Assembly (NCBI GenBank): GCA_016342495.1
Contig: JAEIOG010000033.1
Location: forward strand, 1 to 46,900
Direction: 5' to 3'
Source: Phycisphaerae bacterium
Lineage (GTDB): Bacteria > Planctomycetota > Phycisphaerae > Sedimentisphaerales > SM23-30
Length of the DNA stretch: 46,900 nucleotides
The notes beneath the pieces were generated by a model that had not been told where the DNA came from, did not search any database, and was given only the letters and a program-made list of their open reading frames with translations. Positions within the stretch are counted from its first letter, which is position 1; every line of letters starts with the position of its first letter. Of the stretch, positions 15,091-23,893 are shown piece after piece. Position numbers and translations under genes: made by a program.

Positions 15091-16002
15091 ATGAGAATGT
15101 TGGCAAAAGCAATGGTTTTGGTGATGGTGATGGCATTGGTGGCAATGGCCCAATATGGCGCACCGCCAGTGGCAGAGAAAGTTGAGCTTACCGCTGAACA
15201 GGCTAAAGAAGTTTTGGTGAAGGTCAATGATAAGACTTTGACTCGTGGCCAGGCGCAGATTATGATTGAAATCGGGGCGGCCCGCAGTGAAGTTCAGGCA
15301 GGGCAGGTTTGGTTGGATATTCAGTTGCTTAATGAGGAATTTAAGAGGCGTAAGCTTGACCAGACCGATCGCAATAAATTTGTTGGCAATCTCATTTGTC
15401 AGTATACATTTTCTAATATGTTAAATGAACAATGGACAAAAGAAGTGCCAGAGCCCAATGCAACTGACTTGAAAAAATATTATGAAAAGAATATCGATAA
15501 ATATACCATTCCTACAACCGCAAATGTACAACATATCAGTATGCAGAGTAATTCTGCAGCTAAGAAAGTTGCATTACAGGCTAAATCTGGTGATGATTTT
15601 GATGAGCTATATGCCAAAAATTGCACGGAATCCGCTAAGGATCGTACAAATGGCAAGCTCAATAGAATGCCTGTGCAGCGGCTGGAATTGTTATTGGGCA
15701 AAGAAGCCTGTGATGCTATATTGAAAGCCAAGCCAGGCGATGTTATTGGCCCATTTACTGGTGTTCGCGGTTTTGAGATCATCAAGGTCGAATCGGTTAC
15801 TGAAGGCAAAGTGAAAAAATATGAAGAAGTTGCTCAGCAGGTAACGGCTCAATTTAAGAATGAAACTATAAAGTCTTATATTGAAATGCAAAAGAAGGCG
15901 TTGGAACAGCAGGCCAAGATTGAAAAATCTGAGTTGATGAAAAAGCTGGAAAAAGAAGCTGAAGAACAAGCCAAGAATGCACCGCGTGGACCTGGACGTT
16001 AA
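15091..16002 (+). CDS. PPIC-type peptidyl-prolyl isomerase (SurA/PrsA-like)
   Basis: 303 residues with a Sec signal peptide (MRMLAKAMVLVMVMALVAMA, cleavage near residue 20). A SurA-N-like helical segment follows (VLVKVNDKTLTRGQAQIMIE). The parvulin domain runs from about 145 to 235: NVQHISMQSNSAAKK, the DFDELYAKNCTESAKD block, GKLNRMP, and GDVIGPFTGVRGFEIIKV. A Lys/Glu-rich coiled tail ends the protein. It should act in the periplasm on secreted or outer-membrane proteins. AGGAGA is well placed before the ATG. The polyprenyl glycosyltransferase gene starts only 37 bases after its stop, so the two are probably co-transcribed. Confidence 0.88.
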   Translation: MRMLAKAMVLVMVMALVAMAQYGAPPVAEKVELTAEQAKEVLVKVNDKTLTRGQAQIMIEIGAARSEVQAGQVWLDIQLLNEEFKRRKLDQTDRNKFVGNLICQYTFSNMLNEQWTKEVPEPNATDLKKYYEKNIDKYTIPTTANVQHISMQSNSAAKKVALQAKSGDDFDELYAKNCTESAKDRTNGKLNRMPVQRLELLLGKEACDAILKAKPGDVIGPFTGVRGFEIIKVESVTEGKVKKYEEVAQQVTAQFKNETIKSYIEMQKKALEQQAKIEKSELMKKLEKEAEEQAKNAPRGPGR

Positions 16003-16039
16003 TTTCGATGAAGGCAAAAGGCATAATAAGGCATAAGTG

Positions 16040-17035
16040 ATGAAAAAAGCTAAGAAGGTTTCAGTGGTTGTTCCTGTGTATAATGAACAGGACAATGTAA
16101 TTGAGTTGGCCGAGAAGGTTTATCAGGCATTGACGAAGGAAAGCTTCCAATGGGAGTTGATTATAGTTGATGATGGTAGCACCGATCAGACTGTCAAAGT
16201 AATTCGTGAATATCAAAAGCAAAACAAAGCTGGTTTTGCGCCAGATCAATTGCGGGTGGTTTCTTTACGTCGAAATTTTGGTCAGACATCAGCGATGGCA
16301 GCGGGTTTTGACCACGCCAGTGGCGATGTTATTGTACCAATGGATGGCGATTTGCAAAATGACCCGGCTGATATTGCGATGCTGGTAGGTAAGCTGGAAG
16401 ATGGCTATGATGTGGTAAGCGGTTGGCGTAAAAATCGCAAGGATAAAGCGATCAGTCGCAAGTTGCCATCGAAGATTGCCAACTGGGCCATCGGGGTTAT
16501 CACCGGTGTAAAACTCCATGATTATGGCTGTAGTCTAAAAGCTTATCGCCGGGAAATCGTGGAGCATATCAACCTTTATGGCGAGATGCATCGTTTTATT
16601 CCTGCTATTGCCAGCTGGGCCGGGGCGAAAGTTACCGAGATGCCGGTTAATCATCATGCCCGAACACGTGGCAAAACTAAATATGGGATTAACAGGACTT
16701 TCAAAGTTGTGCTGGATTTAATCACGGTTAAATTTCTGGGTACATTCAGCACTAAGCCTTTACATATTTTTGGCGGAATAGGGATGTGCTCTCTGTTGAT
16801 GTCATTTTTAACTGGCGGGATTATGCTCTGGCAAAAGTTCTCTGAGAGAAATTTGTCGATGAACAGGAATCCGCTTTTGATTTTGTCGGCTATATTGGTA
16901 ATGATGAGCGTTCAGTTTTTATTGATGGGATTGTTAGCGGAGATGATGTGCCGGACCTATCATGAATCACAGAATAAGCCTACTTATGTTGTTAGAGATG
17001 TAACTAATATTGGTGATGATTGGCAGGATGAGTGA
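16040..17035 (+). CDS. Polyprenyl-phosphate glycosyltransferase, GT2 (DPM1/GtrB-like)
   Basis: 331 residues from the ATG at 16040; a GTG directly before it is an alternative. The GT-A domain shows VSVVVPVYNEQDNV, IIVDDGSTD, a SLRRNFGQTSAMAAGFDHA block and the catalytic MDGDLQNDP, all diagnostic of enzymes that load a sugar onto a lipid phosphate. CSLKAYRREI and RTRGKTKYG are also family blocks. Two C-terminal transmembrane helices (about 243-263 and 280-303) anchor it. It probably supplies a lipid-linked sugar donor to the GT-C-like protein encoded next. It begins 37 bases after the PPIase gene. Confidence 0.92.
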   Translation: MKKAKKVSVVVPVYNEQDNVIELAEKVYQALTKESFQWELIIVDDGSTDQTVKVIREYQKQNKAGFAPDQLRVVSLRRNFGQTSAMAAGFDHASGDVIVPMDGDLQNDPADIAMLVGKLEDGYDVVSGWRKNRKDKAISRKLPSKIANWAIGVITGVKLHDYGCSLKAYRREIVEHINLYGEMHRFIPAIASWAGAKVTEMPVNHHARTRGKTKYGINRTFKVVLDLITVKFLGTFSTKPLHIFGGIGMCSLLMSFLTGGIMLWQKFSERNLSMNRNPLLILSAILVMMSVQFLLMGLLAEMMCRTYHESQNKPTYVVRDVTNIGDDWQDE

Positions 17036-17065
17036 GTGTTATTTGGAAGTTAAAATGAAAAGTAT

Positions 17066-17103
17066 GACTTGATTTTTATCAGCATGGGCATAGCCCATCC
17101 TAC
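17066..17103 (-). repeat. Dispersed two-hairpin repeat (family A), copy 6
   Basis: Minus-strand reading: GTAGGATGGGC, TAT, GCCCATGCTGATAAAAAT. Only the first hairpin and the spacer are kept. It sits in the 105-bp gap inside the glycosyltransferase gene run. Confidence 0.8.
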
Positions 17104-17140
17104 TTGCTTATGGCTAAAATGTTATTAAAGATTGAAAAAT

Positions 17141-19477
17141 ATGGCTAGCAGAAGAAAAAATAAAATTGCACAACCACGAGCTGCTTCGATAACTTCGGGC
17201 AATACTTTTTTTAATCGTTGGGGTGGCATTGTTCTGGTTGTTGCGATAGCTTTGATTCCTTTTATTATTGGCAAATATCTGGAATTTTCTCAGCCAGACG
17301 CTTATGATGGATCGCTGAATATTTATTCAGCCCGGCAGATTCAGTTAGATCGGCATTACAATAGTCCAATATCGGCGCGGCCAGCGACATTGCTGGTTAA
17401 TTATATAGGTGTATCGCTTTTTGGTTATAGCGAGACTGGGCCGAAAATTATTCAGATGTTGATGCAAATAGCCGGACTGGGTATGATGTTTTTTGTATTG
17501 CGAAAGCTGTATGGGATTTTGCCAGCGGGGGTAGCTTTGATTCTGGCGTCGTTTTATCTGAGTCATCCGCTTTTTGCTAAAACGGGTAATGTTAAAGAAC
17601 AGCATATGATAGGCTGTATGCTGATAATGGTGAGCTGTTATATTTTACGGCATCTGGCTGGTAAGAGTTTCTGGTTGATTATCGCTGGGGCATTTGCAGC
17701 TAATATCTATTATTTTAAGCCAACGGGTGTGTCGGCGATAATAGCGATCATGGTTTATATGGTAGTGTCGGTTGTTTTTCGCTGGCAGAAAATTCGGGCT
17801 GTGATTATTGATGCATTCTGGATTTATGTTGGGGTAAATATTGGTTTATTGCCATTGATTTCGTTTTATGCCTGGCGGGGAATGGCCCGGGGGATTATTA
17901 ATCAGTTTCCGGGTAATGTCATTATTTTCTTTTTACCGTTTTTGTTGGCTATAGGTTTGCTGTGGTTTTCGATTCAGTTGTGGAAGAAAAAAAAGCATAT
18001 TGTTACCCAAATAAAAATAAATCGGAAGATATATCGTGGCGGAATGTGGCTGGTTGCTGGAGTGTTTTTGATAACGCTTTTGTATTTTGTATTCCGGGGT
18101 GATACCTGGGGGTATTTGAAAAATATTTGGATTGTGGCATTATTTCTTGATATTAAGAATATGATTCCTTCTTTTAAAATGAGCATTATTTCTGGTGAAT
18201 ATGTTTCAGGCAGTAGAGCGGTTTCTGATTTGAGTACTCAAATTCATGATGTGATGAAATATTATTTGAGTTTTGTGGTGCCAATAGGTTTGTCGCTTGT
18301 GGGGATTTTCTGGTCGGTGATTAAAATATTTACCCGGCCTAAAAATGATGAGCTTATTGAAGAAAATTCGCTGCATTTTGACGAAAGAAACAGGCATGTT
18401 CTGGCAGAGCGATTAATGATTATTTTCGCGGTGTGGTGGATTCTCGATATGGCATTTGTGTGGGTTTCACCACGTAATTATGTTCAGTATTATTTGCCGC
18501 TGAATGCTTCGGCAGGTTTTATTATAGCTTATGTTCTTTATCATGGCAGGCATAAACCGGTTGGCTATTTGTATATGCTGGCGGCATTGTGGCTGGTTGA
18601 CCCGATTCTGGTCGCAATAAAATATGGTGCGGGTGGGTCGCCTGCGATAGGTTTGTGGCCATCGAATTACTGGGGGGAGCATTTTGTCAAGATCCTGCCA
18701 TTGATTTTAGGTTTTATCGCATTTTATTTTACTAGTGAAAAGAAAAATCAGAGATATCGTCCATTGGCTTTGGTAACGGTTTTGTTTTTGATGATATTTA
18801 TGATTAATGCGATGACATTAGGTTCGCAAGATAAAATTGATGCTAAAAATGAATATTGGCCGAGCAATTTTACTCAATATCAAGAACGTCTGGATAGGGT
18901 AGAAAAAAGCAAAGGGCCACAAGGTTTATGGCAGGCGGTTGGCAGTTATGTTAAAAGTAATTCCAGTGAGTCTGATTATATATATGTCTGGGGTTGGGTG
19001 CCAGGAATTTATGTTCAGGCACAGCGGAGTTGTGTGCCAAAGGTTCCGCCAGCGGAATCTAATATGCATTCGGATAGCCCGGAGTTTCTGGCAAAGAAGA
19101 TAAAAGATCTGCTTGCTCAATTTGAGAATAAGAAACCATTGTATATTGTAGATTCGCAGAAGAGTCATTATCCATATTATAGCCATCCGAATTTTGATTT
19201 GTGGCCAGTAAGCAGTAATGGCGCATATATGCCAGCGGACAAACTAGAGCAATATCAGGAAGTTCTGGATAAAAATGTTTATGTTCAGACTTTAGCTATG
19301 TTAACCGCTGAAAGAAGACCTGGCGGGCCATTAGCACAAGACCGGGCTGAGGAACTTGCAACTTTGGAACAGCAGCGACATCAGGCGATGGTGCCTTTGC
19401 GGAAGTTTGTTATGGGAAATTATGTTCCTGTAAATGGTGATTTTGGCAATATGAAACTGTATAAACGCAAAGACTAA
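17141..19477 (+). CDS. GT-C/ArnT-like membrane glycosyltransferase
   Basis: 778 residues from the ATG at 17141; a TTG three codons earlier is an alternative. Roughly ten to twelve transmembrane helices fill residues 30-580. The first external loop holds the acidic EFSQPDAYDGSLNIYSARQI stretch, in the place where GT-C enzymes keep their catalytic Asp. The soluble C-terminus (about 585-778) contains YIYVWGWVPGIYVQAQRSC, as in PMT/ArnT-like planctomycete proteins. It should transfer a sugar from a polyprenyl carrier to an acceptor on the outer face of the membrane, and its neighbour encodes a matching donor synthase. The acceptor is unknown. The GT4 gene follows after 3 bases. Confidence 0.78.
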   Translation: MASRRKNKIAQPRAASITSGNTFFNRWGGIVLVVAIALIPFIIGKYLEFSQPDAYDGSLNIYSARQIQLDRHYNSPISARPATLLVNYIGVSLFGYSETGPKIIQMLMQIAGLGMMFFVLRKLYGILPAGVALILASFYLSHPLFAKTGNVKEQHMIGCMLIMVSCYILRHLAGKSFWLIIAGAFAANIYYFKPTGVSAIIAIMVYMVVSVVFRWQKIRAVIIDAFWIYVGVNIGLLPLISFYAWRGMARGIINQFPGNVIIFFLPFLLAIGLLWFSIQLWKKKKHIVTQIKINRKIYRGGMWLVAGVFLITLLYFVFRGDTWGYLKNIWIVALFLDIKNMIPSFKMSIISGEYVSGSRAVSDLSTQIHDVMKYYLSFVVPIGLSLVGIFWSVIKIFTRPKNDELIEENSLHFDERNRHVLAERLMIIFAVWWILDMAFVWVSPRNYVQYYLPLNASAGFIIAYVLYHGRHKPVGYLYMLAALWLVDPILVAIKYGAGGSPAIGLWPSNYWGEHFVKILPLILGFIAFYFTSEKKNQRYRPLALVTVLFLMIFMINAMTLGSQDKIDAKNEYWPSNFTQYQERLDRVEKSKGPQGLWQAVGSYVKSNSSESDYIYVWGWVPGIYVQAQRSCVPKVPPAESNMHSDSPEFLAKKIKDLLAQFENKKPLYIVDSQKSHYPYYSHPNFDLWPVSSNGAYMPADKLEQYQEVLDKNVYVQTLAMLTAERRPGGPLAQDRAEELATLEQQRHQAMVPLRKFVMGNYVPVNGDFGNMKLYKRKD

Positions 19478-19480
19478 TTG

Positions 19481-20614
19481 ATGAAAATATTGATGTTAAA
19501 TTATGAGTTTCCGCCTATTGGTGGGGGCGGAGGGCAGGCCCATCGTAATATTTTGCTGCAATATGCCAAGGTAAATGATTTAGAAGTTGATGTATTGACT
19601 TGCGGTATGTCGGGTGTTTTAGAAAAAGAAAAGTTTGCTGATAATATTAATATATACCGGGTTGGAATCAGAAAAGAAAACCTGCATCACTGGAAAAAGT
19701 TTGAAGTGGTAAGTTGGCTTATGCGGGCCAAGAAATATTATTATAAATTAATAAATGAAAATAATTATGATTTGATCCACAGTTTTTTTGCTTTTCCTTC
19801 GGGTTTTTTATGCTATAAAAAAAATAAAGGTGTTCCGTATATTATTTCACTTAGAGGTTCTGATGTGCCGGGGACAAATGTGCGGCTGGGGCTGGAATAT
19901 ATTTTGTTGTCAAGTTTGTTTAAGAAGATATGGAATAATGCCGCGGTAATTGTTGCTAATAGCAGTGGGCAGGCAGAGTTAGCGAGTAAATTTGTACCTG
20001 AATTTGCTATACCGGTTATTCCTAATGGGATTGATTTGGAACGATTCATTCCATCGCAGTTTAATGTTATTGGTAAACAGGTTCGATTGTTGACTGTTTC
20101 GCGTCTGACACCCGGCAAGCGTATAGATATTCTTATTCGAGCAGTGAAAATATGTAATGATAATGGTATTGATGCGGTTTTGAATATCGCGGGGCATGGT
20201 CATTTAATGGAGCAATTGCGACAGTTTTCTGTTGATTTGAATGTTGCTGACAAGGTAAATTTTTTGGGCAGGGTGGAGTCGGTTGCTATACCGGAGCTTT
20301 ATCGTGAGAATAATATTTTTATAATGAGTAGTGCCCATGAAGGGATGAGCAATGCGATGCTGGAAGCGATGGCTTCGGGTTTGCCGATTGTCACAACTGA
20401 TTGTGAAGGTGTTCAGGAGCTGATAGCTGACAATGGTATTGTGTCGCCAGATGATTCGTCGGAAGAATTTGTCAGCTGTATTGAAGAATTAGTTAATAAT
20501 AAAAATTTGTTTGATGATATGAAAGTGCAAGCCAGGGAGCAGGCAGAAAAATTTAAGTGGGAAACTACTGCGGGAAAATATCTTGAGATTTATAAAAATA
20601 TTGTAGCGAAATAG
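19481..20614 (+). CDS. Glycosyltransferase family 4
   Basis: 377 residues from the ATG at 19481, 3 bases after the upstream stop. A GT-B fold enzyme: the N-terminal half has the Gly-rich EFPPIGGGGGQAHRN donor-site loop typical of GT4. The C-terminal half has VIPNGIDLERF, LLTVSRLTPGKRIDIL and the retaining-GT4 signature HEGMSNAMLEAMASGLPIV (Glu-x7-Glu). Cytosolic, using a nucleotide sugar, probably in assembly of a surface polysaccharide with the other enzymes of this run. The next gene starts 3 bases after its stop. Confidence 0.93.
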   Translation: MKILMLNYEFPPIGGGGGQAHRNILLQYAKVNDLEVDVLTCGMSGVLEKEKFADNINIYRVGIRKENLHHWKKFEVVSWLMRAKKYYYKLINENNYDLIHSFFAFPSGFLCYKKNKGVPYIISLRGSDVPGTNVRLGLEYILLSSLFKKIWNNAAVIVANSSGQAELASKFVPEFAIPVIPNGIDLERFIPSQFNVIGKQVRLLTVSRLTPGKRIDILIRAVKICNDNGIDAVLNIAGHGHLMEQLRQFSVDLNVADKVNFLGRVESVAIPELYRENNIFIMSSAHEGMSNAMLEAMASGLPIVTTDCEGVQELIADNGIVSPDDSSEEFVSCIEELVNNKNLFDDMKVQAREQAEKFKWETTAGKYLEIYKNIVAK

Positions 20615-20617
20615 ATT

Positions 20618-21721
20618 ATGAATGAATCTGTAAATAAAAAAAAGAAAATCTGTTTTGTATGTCCCAAGGCATACCCGCTTTTTAATGGTTCTGTTGAAGG
20701 GGTTATTGGTGGTGCTGAGGTAGATTTGTATTTTTTGGCTACTGAGCTGGCAAAAGATGAAGGTTATGAAATCAGTTGTGTTGTTGCTGATTATGGTCAG
20801 AAGGATGAGGAATTAATTGAAAATGTTCGTGTGATAAAAGGATTGGATTTTAAGACGAATATGATAATTCAAGCAGTTGGTCTTTGGAAGATTTGCAAAA
20901 TTGTGGATGCAGATATATATTTTCTTAAGACGGCTTCACCGGGTGTGCCTTTGCTTAGTATGTTTTGTAGCAGGTATGGTAAGAAATTTGTGTATAGGAG
21001 TGCAAGTTCAAAAGAGATAGTGGGAGATTACAAAAGTAAGATTCCTTTTTTTGGTAGATTTTTTGAAAGGGCGTTGAAGAAAGCTGATTTGGTTTTGGTA
21101 CAGAATCAGCAGGACCGGGCTGGATTGATTCGGCGGTGTGGTATTGATTCTGTTGTTATTGCTAATGGCCATCGGATTGGAAAATTGCAGCAGGATGAAG
21201 GCTCGGGTGTACTTTGGGTGGGGCGCAGTGCCAAAGTGAAAGGGCCGGAGGTTTTTCTGGAATTAGCGAGGCAGAATCCGGAACGAAAATTTACGATGAT
21301 ATGTCAATGTGCCACCGGTGATGATAAATATCAGGATTTGGCAGATGCAGCGGCGGGGATAGATAATTTAGATTTTATTGAGCATGTACCTTTTTCTGGA
21401 ATTGATAAATATTTTTCAAATGCTGGGGTTTTGATTAATACCAGTGTTGCTGAAGGTTTTGCCAATGTGTTTATTCAAGCGTGCATTTATGGCAGGCCTA
21501 TAATTACTCTTAATGTTAATCCTGATGATTTTCTTAATAAATATCAATGCGGTATTTGCTGTGAAGGTGATTTGGGGAAGATGAATGAAGCGTTGGAAGA
21601 AGTTTTGGGCGATAAGCATGGTATTTATTGTGCAAATGCTTTGACGTATTCCAGGGAAAATCATGATATTGTGAAGACTGTTGAGCAGTACAAAAAATGT
21701 TTTGAAAAACTTTTTGGCTAG
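20618..21721 (+). CDS. Glycosyltransferase family 4
   Basis: 367 residues, GT-B fold. The start KKICFVCPKAYPLFNG...GGAEVDLYFLA is the N-terminal domain of GT4 enzymes. VIANGHRIGK and VLWVGRSAKVKGPEVFLELA mark the second domain, and the signature region is TSVAEGFANVFIQACIYGRPIITL, where the first Glu is kept but the usual EAMA stretch reads IQACIYG. The donor site is therefore somewhat divergent. The gene lies 3 bases after the preceding GT4 gene and 25 before the next, as part of the same operon. Confidence 0.88.
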   Translation: MNESVNKKKKICFVCPKAYPLFNGSVEGVIGGAEVDLYFLATELAKDEGYEISCVVADYGQKDEELIENVRVIKGLDFKTNMIIQAVGLWKICKIVDADIYFLKTASPGVPLLSMFCSRYGKKFVYRSASSKEIVGDYKSKIPFFGRFFERALKKADLVLVQNQQDRAGLIRRCGIDSVVIANGHRIGKLQQDEGSGVLWVGRSAKVKGPEVFLELARQNPERKFTMICQCATGDDKYQDLADAAAGIDNLDFIEHVPFSGIDKYFSNAGVLINTSVAEGFANVFIQACIYGRPIITLNVNPDDFLNKYQCGICCEGDLGKMNEALEEVLGDKHGIYCANALTYSRENHDIVKTVEQYKKCFEKLFG

Positions 21722-21746
21722 AGTGATGAAATATAAGGGTAGCTGA

Positions 21747-22841
21747 ATGCGGATATTGCATGTAATAGGAAGTTTAGGTTTGGGTGGTGCTCAAGTTTGT
21801 CTTAAGCAAATCGCTGAGTATGGCTGTGGTGATGGGGTTAAGCATTATATTTATCCTTTACGCAGTAAAAAAAATCTTATTTCAATTAATGCTGAAATTC
21901 TTACAAAGCCTTATCGTAATTATGATTTGCGAAAGTTTTTTGCGATTATAAAGTTTTGTCGTCAATATGAAATCGATGTGCTTCATGCTCATTTGGAGAA
22001 ACCGGTTATAGGATGTTTATTAGCGAGTTTTTTTTGTAAGGCAAAAATTGTTGTTCATGAGCATGGGCCGGTGTGTCGGAAGAATTTGCGTTGTGGGATA
22101 TATCGATTTTTGTTCAGGCTATTGCAGAATAGGGCCGATGCAGTGGTTGCGGTTTCAGAAAATATTAAGGGTGAACTAGTTAAGAGAATTGGTTTAGATG
22201 AGTCGAAGGTTTCTGTTGTTTATAATTCGATAGATTGGAAAAGATTTCAGGTTGGTGTGAATGTCAGGTCAGAACAAAGGAAGATGCTGGGTATTGGTGA
22301 TGGGCAGTTTGTTGTAGGATATTTTGGCAGATTAAATTCTGTTAAAGGGGTGGATTTGTTTTTGAAGGCAATTCCGTTGTTGCTGAGACAGAGAAATGAT
22401 ATAGCTTTTATTGTCGCAGGTGCCGGGCCGATGCTGGCGGAGTTGAAGCAGTATAGCATAGACAATAATTTTGCGGATAAGGTGAATTTTACTGGATTTC
22501 GCGAAGATATGGAAAATGTTTATGCGGTAAGTGATGTGGCGGTTGTTCCTTCACGGCAGGAGCCGTTTGGTATTGCAGCGTTGGAATGCATGGCCAGCGG
22601 TGTGGGGATAGTTTCTTCTGGTGTTGATGGATTGGGAGAATTTCTGGTTGATGGGCAAACGGCATTGATTACCAAAGGAAATAACCCAGAGAGTATTTAC
22701 CAGTCGGTATTAACTCTTATCGATAATGCTGAGCTATTGCGAGCAATCCAAACAAATGCTTTGAAAGAAAGTAAAAAGTTTGGCGTTGAAACACAAATGA
22801 AACAGCTTAATGAAATTTACAGCGGCTTGGGCTGTGTTTAG
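21747..22841 (+). CDS. Glycosyltransferase family 4
   Basis: 364 residues, GT-B fold. Visible are the N-terminal LHVIGSLGLGGAQVCLKQIA, VHEHGPVCR, the inter-domain VVYNSIDWKRF, VGYFGRLNSVKGVDLFLKA, and the EPFGIAALECMASGVGIVSS signature with both glutamates of the E-x7-E pair. It is the last + strand gene of the glycan run. Its stop codon overlaps that of the convergent GT2 gene by 4 bp (22838-22841), with no terminator between. AGGGT lies upstream of the ATG. Confidence 0.93.
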   Translation: MRILHVIGSLGLGGAQVCLKQIAEYGCGDGVKHYIYPLRSKKNLISINAEILTKPYRNYDLRKFFAIIKFCRQYEIDVLHAHLEKPVIGCLLASFFCKAKIVVHEHGPVCRKNLRCGIYRFLFRLLQNRADAVVAVSENIKGELVKRIGLDESKVSVVYNSIDWKRFQVGVNVRSEQRKMLGIGDGQFVVGYFGRLNSVKGVDLFLKAIPLLLRQRNDIAFIVAGAGPMLAELKQYSIDNNFADKVNFTGFREDMENVYAVSDVAVVPSRQEPFGIAALECMASGVGIVSSGVDGLGEFLVDGQTALITKGNNPESIYQSVLTLIDNAELLRAIQTNALKESKKFGVETQMKQLNEIYSGLGCV

Positions 22842-23893
22842 GATTGTTCCTGTTGGATTTGCTGGATATATTTTTTTACTTCTTTACGGCTGTAGTTTCG
22901 GGTTACCTGTTTGGTCAAGCCGAGTTTGCGTTTCAGGGATGAATAGCTATAAGCTAGAAAAGATGTCAGGTCAGGGAAAATGGTCAGCAGGTAAGCAATG
23001 TATTTTGTATGCCATTTAAATAGCATGGGGAATTGTTTTATCGTTTGTCGGGCATCTTGTTTGAAGCCATTATAGAGCATGGTTCGCAGGCGAGGTTTCA
23101 TGATTGATGATGCGAATGGAATAAAAATATTGGTCATATTAGCCTGTTGTGCCAGTTGCAGATGACGTGCCATCAGTTCTCTTATCCAGGTCCCGCGTTT
23201 TTCCTGGATTCGGTGTTTTGTTAAAATATCGGGCTGGATTTCTAAATGTGCTTTGGCTAATGGTTCGGCTATATATCCAATTTTTTGATGTTTATAAGCA
23301 ATACGCCACCATAAGTCCAGATCTTCATTGCGGATGCGGTTTGGTTCAAAACAGCCAACTTCGTCAAACACATTTTTTCTTATCATCATGGTTTGGGTGT
23401 GTGCCTGGCAATGATGATCGGTGCAGGCGGTGAAGTAATTATCGAAATAATCTTTATCATTTAGCCCATTTTGGATTATGTCAATATTTCCGACAGGGGC
23501 TTGTTTTGATTCAAAACAACGAAAATAATTAGCGGCACACCAGCGAAGGTCGAGGTTATTCTGGATAATATTTACTTCACGTTCTTGCAGGTGGGGCAGC
23601 CATTGGTCGTCGGCATCTAAAAAGGCTATCCAGTTGCCTTTGGCATTTTGAATACCTTTGTTTCTGGCGGCACTTATTCCGGCGTTTTCCTGATAGAAAT
23701 ATCTTACCTGGTTGCCAAACTTTTTAACTTCTGTTGCGGTATTATCACTAGAGCCATCATCAATGACTATTATTTCTTCTACCGGGCGGGTTTGATTTAA
23801 TATGCTATTGATAGCCCGGCAGATGCATTGCTGGACATTGAATGCTGGAATTACCACGCTGACTTTTATTTCATTTGGATTGTTGCTGGTCAA
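22838..23893 (-). CDS. Glycosyltransferase family 2 (tandem paralog 2)
   Basis: 351 residues. A GT-A domain with VSVVIPAFNVQQCICRAI, IIVIDDGSSDNTA, the YQENAGISAARNKGI block and the catalytic FLDADDQW. The later EDLDLWWRIAY is the general-base region. The start codon is TTG (23893-23891), supported by a perfect AGGAGG 5 nt upstream. It overlaps the previous gene's stop as TTGA, so the two are translationally coupled. It is clearly similar to the neighbouring GT2 along its whole length, including QENAG and the C-terminal region, pointing to tandem duplication. No transmembrane helix is obvious. Confidence 0.92.
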   Translation of the reverse strand: MTSNNPNEIKVSVVIPAFNVQQCICRAINSILNQTRPVEEIIVIDDGSSDNTATEVKKFGNQVRYFYQENAGISAARNKGIQNAKGNWIAFLDADDQWLPHLQEREVNIIQNNLDLRWCAANYFRCFESKQAPVGNIDIIQNGLNDKDYFDNYFTACTDHHCQAHTQTMMIRKNVFDEVGCFEPNRIRNEDLDLWWRIAYKHQKIGYIAEPLAKAHLEIQPDILTKHRIQEKRGTWIRELMARHLQLAQQANMTNIFIPFASSIMKPRLRTMLYNGFKQDARQTIKQFPMLFKWHTKYIAYLLTIFPDLTSFLAYSYSSLKRKLGLTKQVTRNYSRKEVKKYIQQIQQEQS

